Source of the DNA: Sinonovacula constricta
Lineage: Eukaryota; Mollusca; Bivalvia; Cardiida; Solecurtidae
DNA: 64,000 bases
Assembly (NCBI GenBank): GCA_007844125.1
Contig: CM017559.1
Location: 68,212,705-68,276,704, forward strand
Reading direction: 5' to 3'
Position numbers and translations under genes: made by a program. This document shows positions 45,215-57,519 of this stretch, in pieces. How positions within the stretch are numbered: position 1 is the stretch's first letter; every line of letters starts with the position of its first letter. Below the pieces are notes generated by a model. It ran no database searches. It saw only the letters and a program-made list of their open reading frames with translations, and was not told the origin of the DNA.

Positions 45215-45550
45215 TTTTTGAACACGGTTTTAACTCCTGATGCAGGTGCTTACTGTTAGTTGTTTCACTTTGACGGGATATTGTTATTTACACTGTTTGT
45301 TTGCTAGAAAAAACTTAAGGAAGTGCGAGGTTGGAGCGCTCCACAAACCAGGGTTAAGCACCCCAGTCGGCCATTTTGCCGATTGACCGTTCTAAGGCGG
45401 TAACTGATGGTTTTTCTTTATGCGTGTTATGTTTCGTCTCTGTGTTTTTGTCACATTTACATTTACCTTGTTTGCCTTTGTCTACTGGTAGATAAAATTT
45501 AAATATCTGGGAAATTTTGATAGGACCTTTTCTTATTTACCTATTTATAA
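45215..45550 (+). repeat. Dispersed repeat family A, well-conserved copy
   Basis: Contains actcctgatgcaggtgctta, ttgacgggatattgttattt, aggaagtgcgaggttggagc, gccgattgaccgttctaagg and cttgtttgcctttgtctact. Confidence 0.85.
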
Positions 45551-47100
45551 TAGTAACAGATATATGTAACAGTTATTGACTGCAGTTATATTTGTTTATC
45601 TGTGAATTTAAACTCAAATTAAACTAAGGATACCTTTGCAAAATTTCCAAGCCAGTAGGAATGTAACTGGATGCTTACCCTCTGAATGTACCCACCTTAC
45701 CTTCTGTATAGAGATAGGTTCAAACATCATCCACCTTTGTTTGATGGCATATTATTCGTATTTTTTCTTGATACAACATATTTAATAAGCAATAAGCATT
45801 ATATTCCTTGTATAATAGATCGTTTTTAAATTAGATAAATTTGATAAGTCTCCACCTACAATGTACCGTTGTAATACACCCTAATAAACTCGCTTAACAT
45901 ATTAAACAAAACAACGTTCTGCTCGACTTAAATTGTTAAGCTATATAAAAACTAGTGTGCGGCTATGTGCCACATATCCTTTTTGAGAGAATATGCTTCT
46001 AAATTAGATGTTGAAGAACGTTTATTGACTTATCGTTTCACTCACAAGACATCAAAATGTCACGCCCATTGTATCTGTTTAATAAAAATTATGTTATGCG
46101 ATAGTGATCTTAATACGTAATTAGAATGCTTGTTATATAATCGCCTTTGTTTCATGACATACTCGTAAATGGTTTAATAAGTATTCTCCACTTTTAAAGG
46201 CATGTTTAATCTCAACGATCTCTATTGTCAGATTCACTGATTCACCGATGCTACCCTTTACTCTGTCTAAGGCACTAACAGATAATCATGACAAAAGCCA
46301 GTTTTAAAGTTTTAGAGTGTGTCGAACTGAACTTACAAATAAGGGTTTCTAAATAACATTTCATTTGAGGCATGTTCAGTCATTACGACTGACAGTTTGA
46401 TTGACACGGGCAATAAAGTGCGAACTGGGACTAGTTCCTTGGCGGTTAATTGAATGTTAGGGAAAAAAACACAGTTACACTCAGAACACTTGGTAAAAGG
46501 GCACAACTTCATTTAAAGATTTGTTTTTGTATATATCATTTTGAAAGTTATAGTTTTTATTTGATTTTATCAAATTTATAGACTATATAAAATTGCTCTT
46601 GTAAAATAAATATTGAGTCAGACAAAATGCTATTAAAACATTAAGAGCACATTCTTATGACGACACTGTGCTGCAAACAGCATATTGACTTCTGGAGGCG
46701 ACAATTAAACTGTTATGAAAAATGATCAGACTTGCATGCCGGAAAGTAGCATTATGGATGGTATCGGAAATCTTTTAAAATATCCACACAATGTAAATGT
46801 ATAAATTATGTCAAAGTCAATTTATCAAATTAAGCATTAGGTCGCAATAGTTTTAATTGTTAAATAATAAATTGCGCTTTTTCAAGTTAGCGTTAAAGCG
46901 TATATATTAAACGATTTAAGGACATAAAATCATGAGTGTGTGCCTTTATACTTAAAATAAAATGAGATATTGGAGAAAACCGTTAAAGCCAGAAACACTC
47001 TGGTAATGTCTGTTTTACCTTGTCTAGTAAAGTTTAAATGGTCTGCGACTTCAAAATGACACTAAACTGTTATTTCAAAAGAATGCAGTATATGTTAATA
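45551..47100. other. Intergenic, no gene recognised
   Basis: AT-rich with only short chance frames. Confidence 0.4.
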
Positions 47101-47129
47101 TATAAAGAAGTAAGTTATTTTTGAAGTGT

Positions 47130-47560
47130 AATTATAAAAGATGTAGGACATGTAGATTCCTTAACTGTAACTCCACTGTCAAGTCTACTGTAAATGGCCA
47201 TACATTTAACATTTTCTTACCTTGTGATGTTGATTTACAAAGTTACAACAAAATTTATGTAATAACTTGAAACCTTCCTAACTGTAAACTGCAGTACGTT
47301 GGACAAACGGGACGGGTGCTTAAAATTTCGAGAACATTCATATAAAATCCGTAACGCTCGTCGTTTTACGAAATACTTAAAAAATAATTTTCTAACTACT
47401 GGACATTCTTTAAAATTTGTAAACTTACCTTTGCAAAAAGTTGTTTTCCATACCTGAAATTCCGAACATTGACATCTTAGTTTTTTATCTTTACGCAAAC
47501 GCCGATCTTTTGGAATTAGAATAAATCATAATCTTAAACGCAAATCTAGGACATTATTCT
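47130..47560 (+). mobile_element. GIY-YIG endonuclease relic of a Penelope-like element
   Basis: The frames give CRTCRFLNCNSTVKSTVNGH, an IYVIT block, NLPNCKLQYVGQTGRVLK, then after a 1-nt shift FREHSYKIRNARRFTKYLKN and TTGHSLKFVNL. The Cys pairs before and within the domain, YVGQT, and the R-x-x-x-H element are those of the GIY-YIG endonuclease domain carried by Penelope-like retroelements. Stops and the frameshift show it is inactive. Confidence 0.75.
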
Positions 47561-48060
47561 ATTCCAGATCTGAAAAAAACACTCTATATTCAATCTGGTA
47601 CCTTAACCTGAATGATCCTTCTCAATATTCTTGTAACTGTTCAACTTCACCTTTCTGTTATTTACCTTCTGACCATATCATTACTGGGGATTTAAACATC
47701 ATCGATGACTATAAAATAAGAAAATTACTCTTTAATGGTTAGAAATATGGCATGCCAGATAAAATAGATTTTGACCTTTGTTGTTAAGAAACAGCTGATG
47801 CAATTAACCTGTTTGCCGATCGCTGGCGTAAAGAGAATAAGAATATATGACAAAGTCCTATGTGCATTGCATCATATACCAAACTCCGAAAAGGCACAGA
47901 ACAAAGGTATTTCACATGCAAGCCAAGCGAAAAGTAAGAACAAATTTGTGATGAGTCATTTAACGAAAAGAGCAAACCCGGCAGTAGCACTCAATACTTT
48001 GAAGGAAGCCATTTTTAAGATAATAAAAAATCGCGTTAAATTCTACCGCTCAATCTCTCT
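47561..48060 (+). mobile_element. Penelope-like element middle part, with repeat insertion
   Basis: The frame after the GIY-YIG region gives YLNLNDPSQYSCNCSTSPFC and DHIITGDLNIIDDYKIRKLL before a stop. About 47846-47960 is the alternative head block shared with 39195-39320, so it is probably a separate insertion or a fused repeat. Confidence 0.5.
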
Positions 48061-48282
48061 AGTTTAACTTAGAAACGATATTCTAACTATTGATAATCCG
48101 TTCTTTACTCAAACGATCTATCTGATTTACCCTCCAGAACTTACCCTTAATAAAGCAAATAACTGACATTTCAATGCAGCATTTCTAGACATTGAGATCG
48201 CTATTTCCAATGACAAATGTCTCTACTTAAATCTATGACAAGAGAGATGATTTCAACTTTAATATTGTGAATTATCCATGCC
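48061..48282 (+). mobile_element. Penelope-like element RT-side fragment, part 1
   Basis: The frames give DNPFFTQTIYLIYPPELTLN, then FNAAFLDIEIAISNDKCLYL and RDDFNFNIVNYPCQL. This matches the conserved region after the RT palm in retroelement proteins I recall from molluscs and corals (PxELxLNKAN...FLDLDI...KRDDF...VNFP). It is interrupted at about 48283 by a family A repeat and resumes at about 48468. Confidence 0.65.
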
Positions 48283-48467
48283 AGTTGGCCTTTTTGCCGA
48301 CAGACCGTTCCAAGGCGGCAACTGATGGTTTTTCTTTTTGTGTGTTATGTCTCGTCTCTGTGTTTTTGTCACATTTACATTGACATTTACATTGTTTGCC
48401 TTTGTCTACGGGTAGATAAAATTTAAATATCTGTGGAAATTTTGATAGGACCTTTTCTTATTTACCA
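48283..48467 (+). repeat. Dispersed repeat family A inserted in the Penelope-like element
   Basis: It runs from ttggcctttttgccgacaga to ggaccttttcttatttacc. It splits the element's coding region cleanly between VNYP and DGDSPRATSYG. Confidence 0.8.
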
Positions 48468-48592
48468 ATTGATGGTGATTCACCTCGTGCTACCTCCTAT
48501 GGTATTTATATATACCAACTTACAAGGTTTGAACAGGTTTTTACTGAAGTGGAAGATTGCAATGCTAGAAACCGGTCTACTTCTTCTAAACA
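48468..48592 (+). mobile_element. Penelope-like element RT-side fragment, part 2
   Basis: Reading across the insertion gives DGDSPRATSYGIYIYQLTRF, then EQVFTEVEDCNARN, continuing part 1. The fragment is cut off by a second family A copy in opposite orientation. Confidence 0.7.
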
Positions 48593-49250
48593 CAGAGACG
48601 AGACATATCACGCATAAAGAAAAACCATCGGTTACCGCCTTGGAACGTTCAATCGACAAAAGGGCCGACTGGGGTGCTTAAACCTGGTGTGTGGAGCGCT
48701 TCAACCTCGCACTTCCTGAAGGTTTTTCTATTAAATAAACAGTGTAAATAACAATATCCCGTCAAAGTGAAACAACTAGCAGTAAGCACATGCATCGGGA
48801 GTTAAGTAAAACAGATACAATGAACGTATATAAATACATAATATCTAGTAAAAAATACACTATCAACATTTATGTATAGTATGTACAGTAGATAAAAGCC
48901 TCGGCAACGTAAAAAATCAAAAAACGTAAAAATTCCAAATGAGAGAGTAGTTTGAAATAAAACAGTCCAAGCGCTGATATATTATAAGATAAAATAAAAT
49001 AGCCCAAGCGCTGATATTTAATAAGATCAGTTTAATTATGCCATACAATGCCATGACGTCATATGCCAAAAGTGTCAAAAATGAAATGTTAAAAAAATAC
49101 GAAAGAAGAAATCATCGAAACAACCTACCAATAAAATAAATTGTACTATTGTTAAGAGTTAATAGGTTTTAAAAAATAACATATCATAAAAGCCGAGGAT
49201 TTATCCGCAGTTATTATATCTAATAAAGGTACCAAAAATCCGGATGTTAT
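48593..49250 (-). repeat. Dispersed repeat family A, near full-length copy
   Basis: Colinear with 1119-1835 over its whole length, from acacagagacgagacatatc to ataaaagccgaggatttatc and aaaggtaccaaaaatccgga. Confidence 0.85.
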
Positions 49251-49288
49251 ACCTACTGTGCAATCTCACGTAAAGGGTATGGAGACTG

Positions 49289-49416
49289 CTCAAGTTGTCT
49301 CACCTATATAGGGCACGGCTGGAGATATGAAGAGACAAGAATTCCAACAGTGACTGTCCAATTATGGCTTTACGTCACTGTTTTCATATAGTCTCAACGA
49401 CCTATCCGGTCACCAC
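49289..49416 (+). repeat. Left arm of a 128-bp inverted repeat pair (family B)
   Basis: It matches the reverse complement of 53522-53649: caagttgtct, tatatagggca, ccaacagtgactgtcc and ccggtcacca are shared in order. Confidence 0.7.
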
Positions 49417-49876
49417 GTAATTTAAAAGCAATGCAAGTTCTTGACTGTAAAAGGGTTAATTGCAAGCAATGCTGTACAACGATGGATTCCCCTAACAAGT
49501 ACGCTTTAACACCTTCGTTATATAGATATTAATCTTATTATTATCAATATAATTTAAATATTAGAAGATAAAGATTTGGCTTACGTTTGCCATAAATCAG
49601 AAATATTGTTAAATTATATCAGATTAATTAGAACGTATCAGGTCGTGTGAAGTCAGGCATTTCAACAAATTTATTTATCGACTCCGTCGATGTCAAATGC
49701 ACACCACGCATTTAATCTGAAGTGCATGTGAATGAATCAATGAATGAAAATGGATCTCGTATTAATTAAGAGACAAAAATGTCAACAGCTGCCATTTAAC
49801 TTATTTTACACATTTATTGAAGTTTATTGAATAAAAGTCGTTTGTAAAATGAGAAGAAACAAAACTGTTTTCTTAC

Positions 49877-50146
49877 CTTAGTCGTATAAATCAGAATTGT
49901 GCAATTGTCTCTCTTTGCACTGTGTTTTAAATACTCGACCCACCAACATGTCATTTCTAAACGTTCGGTTCTTAATTGATTTCCCCACGGAAATTCGGCT
50001 TTCCCAACTTTCATTGACACTTGCAACCTTCTAAAAAGGGCCACAGGATGAGATCGCTTGAAGTGAGGTCCTTTTTTTCGCGTGCCTTTGTAGCTGTGCT
50101 TTTCATCAAGATCAATGAAACATTCAAAGGAACTTCGTCTTATCAT
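49877..50146 (-). other. Exon-like open frame of unknown identity
   Basis: On the - strand an 80-90 codon frame (FECFIDLDEKHSYKGTRKKG ... KAEFPWGNQLRTERLEMTC ... CTILIYTTK) ends exactly at AAG|GTAAGA, a good splice donor. The acceptor side is weak. Part of it recurs, broken, near 25550, 30900 and 44170, so it could be an exon, a pseudogene or a repeat fragment. I do not recognise a family. Confidence 0.3.
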
Positions 50147-53100
50147 ATATTATTATACATGTCATATTGGATCTCAATAATAACCTGATGTAGAGCATCT
50201 TAGTGGACGGAAACAATGTATCAATGAACTAAGTTAATAGAAGAGGAAGACTTATTTACATCATGGTAAAGTGGTAATCATCAATATTATTGTGATGGGT
50301 ATCTTAAGGGACACATGTATATATGATTTAACCCCCATTTAACCACCAGTATTTGATTTACGGATATTTTCTTTCAAAACTTCAGATATTTATAAATAAG
50401 GAAACTGCATGTTTTATTGGATATCCATTTTACGTTATTAATTTTTGATGGTTCAACTTTGAAAATATCAGGTACCATATCTATAATCAAATCTAGTATA
50501 ATTATCTAGTGATGGACTTTTAAAAATAAATCAACGTTTTTTTCTTTATTCGATAGATGTAATGTACAAGAAATAGTCCAAGCTGAATAATAAAGATAAA
50601 AATTTAACCTTTTGGGGTTTGAACTCACAAACCCAACTTTTAAACTATTCTTGCTTATATAGAAATATGAATTTGTTTGACCTTTTTGTGCAATTTATCC
50701 TTACAATATTATTGAGATATAATTACAGTTTTATTCCTACGCAAATATTTTACAGACGAAATATTACATTTTTCAAAATGCATGTATAGAAATGTGTAAT
50801 AAATAGAGCAATCTGTCTACCTCTAAAAAAACACAATACTAGTTTATGTTATACTTAGTTTGTTGTATTTGTGAGATATGCATATAAACGCCTTTTTATT
50901 GACCAGATTATTAAAAAAGACAACAATATACTTTCTGTATAAAAAAAAAAACATTAAACGTTTAACATGACATTATAGAAATTACGGACGAATAAGTGAA
51001 GTCGTGCAATGTGCACGAAGGTTTTCTTCCAGCTCATGTGTTTAATTTTAGTCATACGGAGTAGTTTTTCATGAAACGAAAGCTGCAGAATACCACCTTA
51101 TACATTTAAAAATATGCTCATTTTAATTCTGAAATAGAAATAAGATTGAAATCATGGTCCATTCTTACTTCTTTCATTTCTTGTAAACTCACAATGTAGA
51201 CATGTCTAAAATGAATATATATTATTTCGATTAGAAGAACTACACAAAAACTGAAGGTTGTAAATGAACTTTTTGAACCAAGAACCAAAATTACCAGAGA
51301 AGTGTAAATGGATGGAGCATTCTATTTATGAGGAGATCGGATTGAGGAAGCAAAGTCCAATAACTTTAAAAAGAAATACACGTAACAATCCCCATAGGAT
51401 GAATTAAATGACAACACAGATTACATGCACGGGGAGATTTTTGACGACCGCCACACAGCACAAGAAACATTACTGTGAGCATGAATTAGAATATATGACA
51501 AAGTCCTATAAGCATTGCAACATATACCAAAATTGAAAAAGGCACAGGACAACAGTACTAGTATGCAAGCCAAATGTAAAAGAAAACAACATGTGTTTAA
51601 CCTCATTTAAGAAAGAGTGTAGACCCGACAGTTACCGCCTTGTCATTTTTCGTCATATGGCAAAATGCTAATGCTTTTATGACATACATATATTTTAACA
51701 TGGCCATTATTAGCCACATATATATTTAAGATGCTATTTACAAAATTAATGGGCATGGTAATACCAGGAAACGTTGGAATGTGTGCCTTTGAGTTTGTTT
51801 GAAATCCCTATTTAGATACAACAATTCAGTGAGCAGCTAGCTTTACACCGACATGCCTACCAAGTCAATGCAAGGATCATACTTATTGCTTTGTTCGTAA
51901 GCCACTTCAATCTCATCGAATACTCCACTCAGTGCTTGTCAACGATCATTTGGGTGTTTCTATTCCAGCCAACATTTAAATCGATTGGCACTAATAAACT
52001 CATTGAGGGGTAAACGAAATCGGTAAGACGTCATTGCGTTTTTGCGTTGTTACAGAGACTATACCTTAATAAAACCCCAATATTATTCTCACCATCTACA
52101 GTCAGTTGTTCAATTTTATTGTCTAATGTATTAAAATTTTGTTTTAGTGAGATTTGTCTGTAAAGATATAAAGATTCAAATAAAAATCGAGTCACTAAAA
52201 AGGCAACTTAACTATTTATTTTAGAAAAATGATATTGAGTAAGAAATACATAGTTTTGTAACGTGTGAACATTAAAACATACATGCATATATATATATAT
52301 ATACTTGCATAACCCGCCGCTACACTTTGACGGTTATTGTTCTGAAAAATACATTGCCAAGAGACATGTATTGACTGCAACATGTCATCATTAAGCCGAT
52401 TAAATCCACGCAAGTCTTAACGTCTCAACGGGCGTCAGTCATAATGTCATTTAAATCGGGTCAGTGTTTTCTATACACTTAAGCATTCTATAAATTGTCT
52501 GTATATATCATTATTACCATAAAGTGTAAGTTTGATAAACATACTCTTACTTTTGTTTAAAGAAATGTATTTTACTAATTTAGTTCCACCATTTCTGGTG
52601 ATATCAAATTGGTATTTATATGTGTCCTATGGACGAGATAAACTTATGACATAAACAATTATGACCAGTACTCACCTAACCACAATACACGTTTAGGTAT
52701 AAAAACAAAGTTATATATTATACTGTCTTCTAAGAATTGAATTTTGAAATATTCTACCTTAGATAAGGCATAGATATCGGACGTACATAATCATAATTCC
52801 TATATATCAAGTAGTTTTAAAATAGTTTTAAAAATAAATTCTTAAAGAAGCAAGAGAAAAACACCGCACCAAACATACATTTATATTTTTCAAAAACAAC
52901 AAACAATTTTTAGTTGTCTGCTACCCGCAGATTTTTTTTTCACAACCTCTGTACACATTAATACTGTTCCAAAGAGTTGTTGAATGCACGTTTTAAGCAA
53001 GGAAAGTCATGGTTATATGCGATCCTCAAAAGGTGGGTATTGACTTTCTGTGATATACACGTTCAATCATAGGGCCTAACAATGTCAGATGGTATATTTT

Positions 53101-53521
53101 AGGATCCATGTTTGCTTGTGCATATACAGTTTTGCTACCAAACACCGTAATATTGCACAGGAGCCGCCGACATTCTCTCTGTTGAAACACAGTTGTGCAC
53201 GCTATGAACACAACTGTCGCTACACATTATGATACGAGCACCACACAGTCTTTATGACTAGAGGGCGGTAAGCACCATAAGTTTGCTATGAACACTTCTA
53301 TCTACTTGTCCTCCGTAGCGAAGGCGTTTTAAAATCATCGTTATTTTATTGCTTCAAATTATAAAAGCCGTATGAAATCAGTCTTGAAGAAGAGTCATTC
53401 TATCGAATTGTTCTATAGAACATAAACAAAATTTAGGGTTTCAACCTGTGAATTCTTCGATGTACTGTTTTGTCTACAACTAACCCTTTTTCAGGAAAGA
53501 GCTTTATTTTCTTCAATAAAA
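50147..53521. other. Interior of the inverted repeat pair, no gene recognised
   Basis: AT-rich. 51395-51645 holds the alternative head of family A (attacatgcacgg.gagatt, gcattgcaacatataccaaa, cgacagttaccgcctt). No transposase-like frame was seen. Confidence 0.45.
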
Positions 53522-53649
53522 TGGTGACCGGACAAATTGTTGAGACTCATTTAAAACAGTAATTTAAAGAAATAATTAGGACAGTCACTGTCGGAATTAT
53601 GGGTCTTTATCTTTTTAGTTCTGCCCTATATATGTCAGACAACTTGGGA
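53522..53649 (-). repeat. Right arm of a 128-bp inverted repeat pair (family B)
   Basis: Reverse-complement match of 49289-49416, inner ends 4.1 kb apart. Confidence 0.7.
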
Positions 53650-53954
53650 AAGGTAGATTTACTACATGTTACTCTAGATATTGCCTTTTTTATTTTTAAC
53701 ATGCCATTTGTAGATAAACGTTCGACCTATTTTATTACTTGATTTAGCTTGTTACCTATAATTACGTCGCAATTTTATTTCGTCACTACTTTCTATCATG
53801 TGTCGTCATGAATTAGTTCATATTATAAGATTTTATTTCAGACTGCTCTTTCTTTATTTATTGTTTGGCGCGGAGATAACCATCTATATACATTGTAAAT
53901 ATGTTAGTTTATTGCATTTATTTTCATGTTGATTATAAATGGTATTCTGTGCTC

Positions 53955-54290
53955 CGTTTTTTACTCTCTGACCGGTAGTTGCTTGACTAATATGGATTGT
54001 TACACCTTTTACATCTTTCAAAAAAAAACCTTCGCAAAGTGCAAGCTCAGTTGGAGTAATCCGTAAACAAGATTAAAGCAGCCCAGTTTGTTTAATTGCC
54101 GATTTACCCATCCAAGCCGGTACTTTTGTTTTCTTTCTCTGTTTGTGTACTGTCTCATGTCCGTGTTTTTTCAATATTAAATTAACATATTTACGTTTTT
54201 GTCTTATGACAGGTCAAATTTTACCATATGTGTTAATCATTAAAGGACCTCGTATATTTTCTTCTTCATAAGCAAGTCCCATTAACTAGT
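53955..54290 (+). repeat. Dispersed repeat family A, old diverged copy
   Basis: Weak but colinear: accttcgcaaagtgcaagct, taaacaagattaaagcagcc, ttgccgatttacccatccaa and actgtctcatgtccgtgttt. Confidence 0.5.
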
Positions 54291-57200
54291 TATTACTTTA
54301 ATAATTGTATGCTAAACACGAAGCGTTGATAAAAAAGGTCACGCATTGTCAATAATTATGAACGACATTGTTTTGTTTGTTAAACCGTTTTCCTTTTGCG
54401 ACGAAGACTACTTAAAGCAACACAGATCTGCTTAAAATAAACATTAAAACACTTTATATCATTTTCTGTAAGAATTTATATGAAATTCTTTATTTCTTTT
54501 AACGTTGTTTAAACTATTTTTTGCATGACTCGCCATATACCACATGTATGATTGTTAAAATACAGTATAAAGCATGTACAAAGGCATTAGTACATCCGTA
54601 TATATTGCAATATTGTATTCAATAGTTTAAGAAAATATTAAGTGAAAATGCATCGTTATGTCAAAGGTGTGTCCGTATACAGTACATTTTAACATAGAAT
54701 AAGTTGTATTTACTTACGGCCTATAGGTTAAGTAGGCTCTATAAGGCCAATCCTTTCATATAATCCATAAATTACAATTGTTGCATAATTGAACATTATT
54801 AATCAATTTACAAATCAAACATATATAAATATGTGATGATCAATAATTAAACTTATTCTCCTACAAATTTAACTCATATTTATACACGATGTTTAGTTAA
54901 TTTATAGACATTCTTAGATATAATTGTGTATGTTCAGCTCTAAATAAATTTAAAGCCATTATATCTACCATGAAACAAAATGTAACCGGTATAAAACAAT
55001 GAAGAAGAAGAAGTCTATGGCATATGATTGACTGAAACAACCACGAGTGGAACCTCTTTGGACCCGACTTAAATCTCAAACGAACCAGTATGTCCCAGTC
55101 TTAAGGCTTTGAAGGCATTGAGAATGGCATTCTTTAATGATTTTCCTCCCACCACCTCCAAAGATAATACCATGCAGTGAGATCAAGCTGGGCACTTTAT
55201 TAGTTTAGTAAATACACAGCCATCATAATGAAAGAGGTCGTAAAACAATTGATCAAGTCACACTTGATGTACTACAGCTTAATGAACTGCCATTGGTCAG
55301 TACCGCTCTAATCCCCTCCCCTTTCTTAAACCACTGCAGCTTGAGACTGTGTCAAGCTGGCTAGATCTACCCTACTTCCCCCAACCCATTAACCTCCCAC
55401 TATGATCACTGTGTAAAGCCAGATAAGGTCACAGTCCAATTTCCAATACCTTTAGAATCATAGCATACATTGCCTAATTAAGCTACATAGAACATGATGA
55501 TAGAAAGTCTACATTGCTCCATTACTTGAGTGATTATTAGTCACACAAAAAGTTTTTTTATGAATTCTTTTCATTACAAATATCTTTCTTTCTCCTTACA
55601 GCTTCTTACAGCTGCAATTAGTTTTCTAATACCTTTTTAAGTGCACACCATTTAAAACTGTTGTTGGCATAAGCTATGCGAAAGTGAGTATGGCTTTCTG
55701 AATCTTTTATGTGAAATTTTCTCTTTTAATAATAAATATATCCAGTCGTATTTTTAAATTTTGTGAAAAATTACCCATTAATCTCCGACTACACTGACAA
55801 TATACAAATGTAAAAATATGTAAATAGCACCGCATTGCGTGTTTTCCAAGAAACCCCTTAACAACGATAGCCAACTTTCGATTCCAAGAGTGCAACATAA
55901 AGGAAACAAATGTCACCCTGCATGGAATCGTCTGGGTCGCCAGTTAATGACAAAAGACGTAATTGTAAACCTTCGCTGGAAACAATAATTATTTTGTCTA
56001 CCAAAACTATGACAATGTACATAAAATTAATATTAACTCTTTAAAACAAAGACCTGTATGAGACATTAAACAACCTTTTTCTGGTTTGGATAATAACGTT
56101 TTCAATACAACATATTTCATAAGTGACACTTATTCCTGTTGAAGATCGTATCTGTTTTAAATGTACATTTACCTTCTTAATTATCTATAATAGAACTCTC
56201 TCAATACGATGTACAGATGTTTACAATTAACAGTTGTTTTAAACCCTTAAGAAGAAATAAAAATGTTTGCATGTATTGTTAAGATTACGGTTCGACAGCA
56301 ACATAATGAACGTTATAATTACTATATTTCTAACAAAAGCGCAGGAGCCTATTCTCTTCCTATAATACAAAATAAGATTTCTACTAGCCCTCGTTTTTGA
56401 CCATTAAAAGTATAAAGCATTAAATGAGCAGCGAATATTTCGGCCTCGTTCCTTTTAAAAGAGACACAGATAACCACATATTTTTTATTATATGTATTAT
56501 ATTATAACCCCAAATTAGTACAAAGTTAGAGCTCTGTAAACCGATTTATACACTTTAGTAATAAAATGCGTTCATAAGCATTTCCTATAGTAAAAGTGTA
56601 AACTCTGCTAACAAAACAACATTGAGGATTTACTATATTATAATTTTTGGGATGTATGGCTAACTGATGGAACGTTTTTTGCTGAAACTCTAATTTGTTT
56701 GATTTTTTTGTTTATACACCAAACAACATACGAATCGTTGTTGCGTTGTCTTAAATAGGTTGTGCAAACACATTAGCTCGCATATTTACAATGCAAATAA
56801 TCCACAATGGTGTAATCGAATATTATGATGATGTATCGTTTAATGATACATCGGTTCCGAATTATGAATTATTTCTGAACTGGTGATAAAATGTGTGTCT
56901 CGCCAGTGTTTGAACAGATTATTTGCACGGAAAACCATTTGTTTGGTGTAAGAAGCGACTCTTTTTTGTCCTGAGACTACTGACTCTCCTTAAGACTGGT
57001 TAGATAAGACAAATATGGATACTTATAGTGTTCATTCTTTACACCATACTGTTAACACCCTAAAAAAAATCTCGTAGCCTATTAAATAACTTCAGCGTTA
57101 GTCTTGTGCTACAACATTTATTACTTGCAACAGACAGGTATTATACTAAGGTATTTGATGTCGTACTCGGTGAATTACGACGTACCAGGGCTAACTTTTT

Positions 57201-57480
57201 TTCCGGATATAGCAATATGGTCTTAAAAGTTTAATACCATGTCAATTAAGTCTGTCCCCATTGCTACTTTGGCGACAGACCCAACCAACATGTAATTAAT
57301 AATTGTTTGGCAAGCTAAGTCTTTCCAAATGGAATACTCCATTTGGTTTCATACAAATCGCAATTATATGTACGTGTAAGCCATATAACGTTAATACTTC
57401 GGTCATTGTAACAGCATTGCCTAATTATTGTGGCATTTTAGCACATCTACTGAAATAACTTAACATGTAACAGTTATCAA
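54291..57480. other. Intergenic, no gene recognised
   Basis: AT-rich except for a GC-richer island at about 55080-55440 with no recognised coding content. About 55900-56000 resembles 44990-45090. Confidence 0.4.
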
Positions 57481-57519
57481 TGACTTCTATCGCTATAATC
57501 AAAGATACTACTGTGATCA

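Noticed and set aside
48433..48681. 82-codon open frame
   Set aside because: Crosses two repeat insertions and the Penelope-like fragment in a different frame from the conserved one.
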